In this document: one piece after another, positions 58,279 to 64,000 of the stretch | How the letters are laid out: every line of letters begins with the position of its first letter | Numbering within the stretch: the first letter of the stretch is position 1 | Assembly: GCA_015179045.1 (NCBI GenBank) | Contig: WHUZ01000034.1 | Span: 248,001 to 312,000, forward strand | DNA length: 64,000 nucleotides | Source of the DNA: Kalaharituber pfeilii | Lineage: Eukaryota; Ascomycota; Pezizomycetes; Pezizales; Pezizaceae | Direction of reading: 5' to 3' | Position numbers and translations under genes: made by a program | Notes under the pieces: model-generated | Told to the model about the DNA's origin: nothing | Databases searched by the model: none | What the model saw: only the letters and a program-made list of their open reading frames with translations

Positions 58279-60382
58279 GATAAGGGATCCTCATGAGTTA
58301 GGAACGCATAGTGCGTAGTAGTCCCTTCGAGAAGGGCCGCAGCTATGACAGCTAAACTGAGGAGCGATAGGCAAATGGGAGATATTAAACTCAGAGCGCT
58401 GCAGGCCCAGCAAGGTCGATTGTTGATATGGAAGTCGAAGCTAATCGGTGCTGCTCCTGAGAGTTATGTCGGGTCAGGGAACACTGAGACCTTTCATGCA
58501 ATATACCTGATATACCACCTGTCACATCAAGGTGCTTTTTCCTCCTCTAGAACATATCGCCATATCTTACGGATGCTAAGCCGCTCTGTGAGGCACGATT
58601 AATCCATTCGGGTAACTTACCTGGAGAGCCTCAGGACCTTTTCCTCTCCTACAATAAAAACACTAGCCCTAGCGATACCTAGGGCAAACCTCTTTGCACT
58701 CCAGATTACTGGATTCAGGCTCTATGCTATCCGCTAGGTTGGACAGGTTTCGTGATATTCTGGCGGCTATTCTGCTTTGAGGAGCAACACTCCCGAATTC
58801 CGGGAGATGGGATGGCGGGGGCAGTGCACAGATGCACAGATGCTGGAGCTCGAGGGCCTAGAATTTGGAAAAGGGACAAGGCCGGCCATGATTCCCGCAC
58901 CAGCGTTCCGCTGAGTGTTGTTTCCCGCTCGGAAGAGGCAACTACCTGCTCAACTTACATGTGAGTTGGAGCGCAGGTGTTCCAGGGATACCGGTATTGT
59001 TACTCTCCTTTCCGGAATCTCGGCACGATCTTTACATGTAATATTGTTGGTTGTAAAGCAGGACCGTAAACACGATCTATCGCTAAGTCTAGTTGCATAA
59101 CCGAATATCTAAGTGGAAAATGTAATATATTTCCGCAACGACCTCCGTACTGACACCGGGAACTCATTGGAAGGGTAAGGATTGACTGTGGCGTAAATTC
59201 GGCTGAATTCAACCCTGGTCCCGTAGGTATTGTTACATGCTGACGTTTGTGCTGTATTCAAGTTGTCCGGGTAGTCTTGCTGTGCGGAAAGTTAGGACAC
59301 AAACATGATAAAGGCTAGAGGCCAGAATCCACAGGATGGAGTTCTAGATGGAAAACTACTTCACAGGTCCCCTCGTAGAGGCATTTGCCAGCTAGAGTGT
59401 TACCCTTGGATACATCTAGGAATATTCAAATCTCATACTTGGTATAACATAATATCCTCCACAATGGCCCCCCCTACACAAATAAACACCTACCTCATTC
59501 CTTCCCTATTTACTAACAAGACTTCTTCCCCTAGGGCTCGGCTCTATGATACTACACCCGTCTTTTTGCTTGGCAGGAAACTGTGGTATCATATCCACGT
59601 CTGGTGTAACGTCTACTGTAGTTACATTGCCAGAGTCGGCACCTGTGTAAACCATCCCCCCCCCTCCAATGTAACTCCATCCTGCAACAATACTAAAAAA
59701 TTCCCGAACCGTCAAAGGATCAATCTCGATATCTAAACCTGCGCAGCTAGATCTGAGACTATGTCCGGCACGCGTCCTGATTGGTCCAAAATTCCAAATT
59801 CGAAATTCCCCGTATCAATCAATGTTCACTACCTAGTGCAGTAGCTCCTCAGCTTTGCCACGGAGTGCAAGTGCCATATCATAGGCACCTAGGAATATGG
59901 TGACGAACGAGAACCGCATGGAAATTCTACAGCAATCAAAAGTTGTACACTGCAGAGGGAAAAAAAGTGACGGAACGAATAACCGTACTTTCTAGCTCTT
60001 TTTGACCCGGAAGGGTGAGAGAGTTCGAGGGCAGTTTTCACGTTCCCGGTGGCAAAGCTTTCCACCATTTCAAGGCTTTTTTGCCCGCCATTTCGGTATT
60101 TCCCAGCGCAACTCCACCGTTCTCAATTTGAATATGTATAATACGATAACTACTGTTCCTTACAGCCGCCTCTATATTGTTCAAAAAAAGAAATCCAAGG
60201 CTAAGGAGCTTCCCTAGCTCCACCTCTACCTCGCACCATCTCTAAATTTTACCTCCCCCAATCCGACCAGACGAGCCTCCCATCTTACTTCCTATGAACA
60301 CCATATCCTGAACTCCAGCGCTCGCTCTTTCCACGCCCCAGTCGCGATATGGGACAGAAGACTAAGTAGTTAGGATATGTCC
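58279..60382. other. Intergenic, no supported gene
   Basis: Frames of up to 143 codons (59305-59736) do not read like protein. No repeat pair found. Confidence 0.4.
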
Positions 60383-61225
60383 TTTTTTTTTTTTTTTTTT
60401 TTTTTTTTTGCCAATTGGATTTGTTTAAATTACTTTTGAGACTCCTAGCACCTAAAATACCGCTTCAGGGTAATACCCCCCCAAACCTTGCCCCTCCCCC
60501 ATTTAGTTTTTGATCCCTCTGTCTCTCTCTCTCCACACGGTAAAAAAAAATTCCCAACGCAGAAGATATATATATCTATCTCGAAAAATAAAACGAATGG
60601 TTCCAGTTGCTACAACAATATATTACTTTATGGAGAACATACACTTCCACCTATCCACACCTACCCACACTCTACCCCCCTCAACCGTAAAACCAATCTT
60701 GCCATATGCACACCGCAAGAACGTGACGTGATGGACTACGAAGAAGAGGAGAAGGAGGAGGAAAAGACCATATTGTACCCTCAAGTTCCCCCCCCCCCCA
60801 CCAAAGAAAAAAAGAAAAGAAAAAAATATTATATATACCTCCTCCCCGTTTCCTTCCCACGCACAAAGAAAAAAAAAAAAAAAAACGAAACCGTCCCAAC
60901 CAACCAACCAACCATCTCAAAACTCGGCTACTGGTAGAAAAGACATCAAGATTTAAAGTATCAGGATTGTAGATATTTTTGAGATTGGAGCTTGGGACGT
61001 GGATGTATGTATGTATGTATGTATTGATAGAAGGTTTTTTGGAGAGGTGTTGATGGCGTTTGGGGTGAAGGGGGGGGGTAGGTCTCGAGCCAGCTCCCCC
61101 CTGTGTTTTAGCAGATGGAGGGGTGGAGGAATTCGAAGAGGAGATAAGAAAAGAGGAGCAAGAGAAGAGGGAGAGAAACGGTTTCGAAGAATCGAGGACA
61201 GCAAGAGAAACTCCAAAATGAATGG

Positions 61226-61261
<36 letters not shown>

Positions 61262-62010
61262 ACAGCCCAAATCTAAACACCCCACCCCACCGCCCCACCG
61301 CCCCAATACTCAAAAAAATCCAACAGCACAAACACCCACCCACGCTCCCCTCACCTCCGATGCCCACCATAAAAAAAAAAAAAAAAAACAAGAGAAGGAA
61401 AAAGACCGAGATCCTTAGTCGTCGACACACCAAGTCATATAAACCGCAACAGCACGAAGCTCCGTGAGGGCAACGTAGATAGAATAATGCGTCGATTTGG
61501 ATTGACGGACTTGATGGAATTTTAGGTAGAATGGGTAAAGAAAGAGGGGATAGAGAGGAAGGAGAAGAAGAAAAAGGAAAAGAAGAAGAAAAAGGAAAGG
61601 AGAAGAAGAAAAGGCAACGCAATATAGGACTTGGGGTAAGCTCGGGAGGAAATATGGAAGACTGGGATGTATAGATGTGTGTATTTGTGTGTAGTGGGAG
61701 GAATGGAAGGGGGATATTGGAGGGGGAAATGGAAGGGGAGGAAAGAAAGGAGGAACGGAACAGGAAGAATATAACACACACACACATACAAAAGCTGAAA
61801 AAAAAAAAAAAAAACCCATCCCCACTACCCCGGGGACGTCGACTCCACAAAAACCCAAAAAAAACCAAAAAAAAAAAAAACCTAACCCACCAACTTTCTT
61901 CCACCAACACCCCCCCCAAAAAAACATCCCACAACACTTCAACAAAAGCCCAGCACCAAAACTAAAAATAAACATAAGAGAAGAAAAAAAAAAAAAAAAA
62001 AAGGGGAGGG
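60383..62010. repeat. Low-complexity block rich in homopolymers and purine tracts
   Basis: Contains a 27-T run at 60383-60409, a 35-A run at 61226-61260, several A runs of 14-20 (61371-61388, 61800-61814, 61985-62002), C runs, GTAT repeats near 61005-61020 and a GA-only purine tract at about 61555-61612. A 418-codon minus-strand frame across it is Phe/Ser/Pro repeats and is not a gene. Confidence 0.8.
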
Positions 62011-62385
62011 GTTTCATCGCGTTTGGTTTAGTAAAAAGTGGGGGAGGAATTTGTTTGGGAGTATGTGGAAACATTTGGTTTTATATGGTTTCTGAATACA
62101 AATCCTCAAGGGGACCCAAGTTATGTAGAATGAAAAGCATATTAGAATAATAGGTTTTGTTTTCAGCTAAGGCGTAAGAAAAAAGGGATTTAAAAAACAA
62201 ACAGCCAGGTAAAAAATAAAGGCTTCGTAGGTAGGTAGGTAGGTATCCCGCAAAAAGAAAATCTGTAAAAAAAAATCCCATTGCACAGTTCGACTTGTCA
62301 TTCTGTCTCCAAGCGCATCGCAGAAAATAATCCCCCCACACTGCCGCAACGACCAACCCTGCTCGCCTCCCCCCACTGCTCCACC

Positions 62386-63607
62386 CTATAACCGCTTCCC
62401 GGGCACCAACGCAAACAGCACCACCAACGCCGCTACAATCAATATCGACAGCAACAGGATCCAAATCGCCCTCTGACTCAGCAACCTCCGCACATACGGC
62501 TCCTTGATTCGCATAAAGTGCATCCACGTATATTCGCTCACCCCTACTAGCGCCATTATCGGGTCGAGGGAGTACTGATGCGCCATTAGGAAGTATACGC
62601 CGACGGAGAACGGGAGAATGAGCTACAAGTCGCAATTTCACGGCATATTTAGCTCCCACCCGTATAGATATCGGAAAGAAAAGTTACGTACCCAAAGCCT
62701 CTCAATCTGTGGCTTCATGTCCAAGAAAATCATAATAAACGCAGCCCAGAACCCCGCAAACATGCCCAGTAACCCACAATCAATCTCGCCATGCAACTAG
62801 CTGGGATGAGGTTCCCCAGTGCTTTGCTCCTAAGAAAGCCTGGGAACGCGTCGCGCTCCATCGCTTGGAAGACATAGTCCTTTGCTTCGTCAAACACCTC
62901 CGGGTCGTCTCGTCCGTCGACTTCGATTGCGTTGGCAATGGCGGAGAGGATGGGGTCGGGGAGGACAATTTCTCGCTCGGAGCCGCGGAGGAGATAGGTG
63001 TAGAGGATCTTTTCGGCCGAGGCTCTGATATCCGCGCGGGCGATTGTGTGGGCGGGGGAGGTCGAGTCGGTGAGGGGATCGGGGGAGGAGAGGAGGGCGG
63101 AGCTTGTTGGGTCGACGCTGCCGCGGGGAAGGGAGCCAGACGGCCGAGCAGCACCGCCCTCGGCGAGGAATTCTTGGTTTCCGGATTCGTCACGGAGGAA
63201 CGCCGAGAGCCGGTGGTCTTCCATGAAGCCGGGCGTGCGGCTAGGGCCAGGGGCGCCCTCCTCAACTATGGCAGAGGAGCGGCGACTCCCTGCGCCTTCC
63301 TTTGTGAGCTCGGGTGTCGAGATGAGGACGGAGCGACGCAGCTCGCGGACATAGTGACGGCACAGGGACATGTGCTGGGCGACATCGAGCCTGGGCGGGG
63401 GGGAGGGAGCGGTTAGTGGAGCGTCACGTGGGGTGAGGCGGAGGGTGGGGGGGAGGGTACTGACCAGAAGTCGAGGTAGTCGACGGAGCGTTGCTGGTCG
63501 CGCATGTAAATGTAGAAGGTGAAGAGGTCGACTGGGGGCAGCGTGCGGCGGCTGAGGACCTCGAACAGCGTCGGAAGCCGATTGCGCTGGGATACCGACG
63601 TCGCCAT
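62386..63607 (-). CDS. RAX1: Rax1-like RGS-domain membrane protein, one frameshift
   Basis: Three exons on the minus strand (63607-63465, 63390-62692, 62622-62386). One extra base at the CCC run 62773-62775 closes 360 codons (359 aa). The N-terminus LPTLFEVLSRRTLPPVDLFTFYIYM and YLDFWLDVAQH begin an RGS domain, which is split by a Ser/Pro-rich insert; DPEVFDEAKDYVFQAMERDAFPGFLRS closes it. Three membrane helices follow at about 255-271, 282-296 and 333-353, the layout of Rax1 in yeast (bud-site marker) and aspergilli (growth and stress). RGS domains normally speed GTP hydrolysis on G-alpha; Rax1 proteins act at the cell surface. Before the insertion point the frame reads SCMARLIVG, after it LLGMFAGFWAAF, so the gene is probably intact and the base missing from the assembly. 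Confidence 0.88.
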
Positions 63608-64000
63608 TGCTGCCCGGTGTCTGTGTCTGTTTTCGGCGATGGCTGTATGCAATTATGACGAGGCTTGGGAGGGGGTTAGTTGCTGTACTTGGTGAGAAAG
63701 GTGCTGTACAAGTATACAGGTAAACGAGCGTGGGGTGTGTTTGGGTTTGCGTGTGCAGCGGCGGTAAACTTTAGGGTGCTGACAATGGTGATGTGTATTT
63801 TATTTTATTTTTATTATCGAATTTTTTTTTTCTATTTTTTAATTTTGCTGCAGCACCCCGACGGTGTCACGAGAAACTGCAAACCGACAGACGGTGGAGT
63901 ACCAGCAGAAGCAGGAGCAGGGAGAATTGAGGGGGGGATCGGGGCGGTGAGTGAAGGATTGTTTTGTCTCGCCCGTGCTGCGTGCTGTTGAAACGGCGGG
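63608..64000. other. Promoter region of the Rax1-like gene
   Basis: No gene seen. T-rich tract at 63798-63845. It holds the 5' flank of the minus-strand Rax1-like gene. Confidence 0.4.

Noticed and set aside
60681..61937. 418-codon minus-strand open frame
   Set aside because: Almost entirely Phe, Ser and Pro runs produced by poly(A), GA and C tracts; no domain or splice logic.
1..64000. CRISPR array, bacterial operon or integrated virus
   Set aside because: No spaced repeats, no ribosome-binding-site gene order and no capsid, polymerase or integrase genes were seen.

Overview
The window is nuclear DNA of a filamentous ascomycete (Pezizomycotina). The reconstructed genes carry GT-AG introns, nearly all 45-99 nt and often with a CTAAC/CTAAT branch site. 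The gene families fit that group: LaeA-like methyltransferase, secreted bicupin, trichodiene-oxygenase-type P450, AA9 polysaccharide monooxygenase, Rax1-type RGS protein and the fungal 'allergen' family. There is no viral or bacterial backbone. I cannot name the genus.

Layout: a TMEM19/DUF92 membrane protein (minus, 409-1520), a tRNA-Val(AAC) (2217-2290), a secreted cysteine-rich Hce2-like protein (5162-5650) and a secreted oxalate-decarboxylase-like bicupin (9262-10891). Then comes a repeat-rich stretch of about 33 kb (10.9-43.9 kb) whose only convincing gene is a methyltransferase (minus, 25636-27046). From 43.9 kb genes are denser: a P450 (43916-45916), a catalase-related hemoprotein (46906-48869), a 174-aa hydrophilic protein (49945-50666), a head-to-head pair of hydrophilic stress/'allergen'-type proteins (52116-54227 minus, 55271-56468 plus), a broken AA9 gene (57393-58160 minus), a low-complexity block, and a Rax1-like RGS membrane protein (62386-63607 minus).

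Mobile DNA is unusually legible. At least seven families of short TA-flanked terminal-inverted-repeat elements (pogo/Tc1-mariner-like MITEs), two copies of a hAT-like element (one with a perfect 8-bp duplication), three long inverted-repeat elements, a solo LTR, a LINE-like ORF relic, and about ten short poly(A)-tailed retroposons are present. The best retroposon copies have 11-17-bp target duplications. Nesting order can be read directly: retroposon inside a hAT-like element, retroposon inside a LINE relic, two retroposons inside the AA9 pseudogene, LTR inside an inverted-repeat arm.

The most interesting points are: (1) a same-strand pair of heme proteins, a P450 lacking the I-helix Thr and a catalase-like protein with Leu where the distal Asn should be, which suggests chemistry other than standard mono-oxygenation and dismutation; (2) a retroposon family with a conserved 3' stem-loop; (3) four single-base deletions, all at G/C runs, in otherwise intact genes, which look like assembly errors rather than pseudogenes. 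All homology statements come from reading motifs; no search was run.
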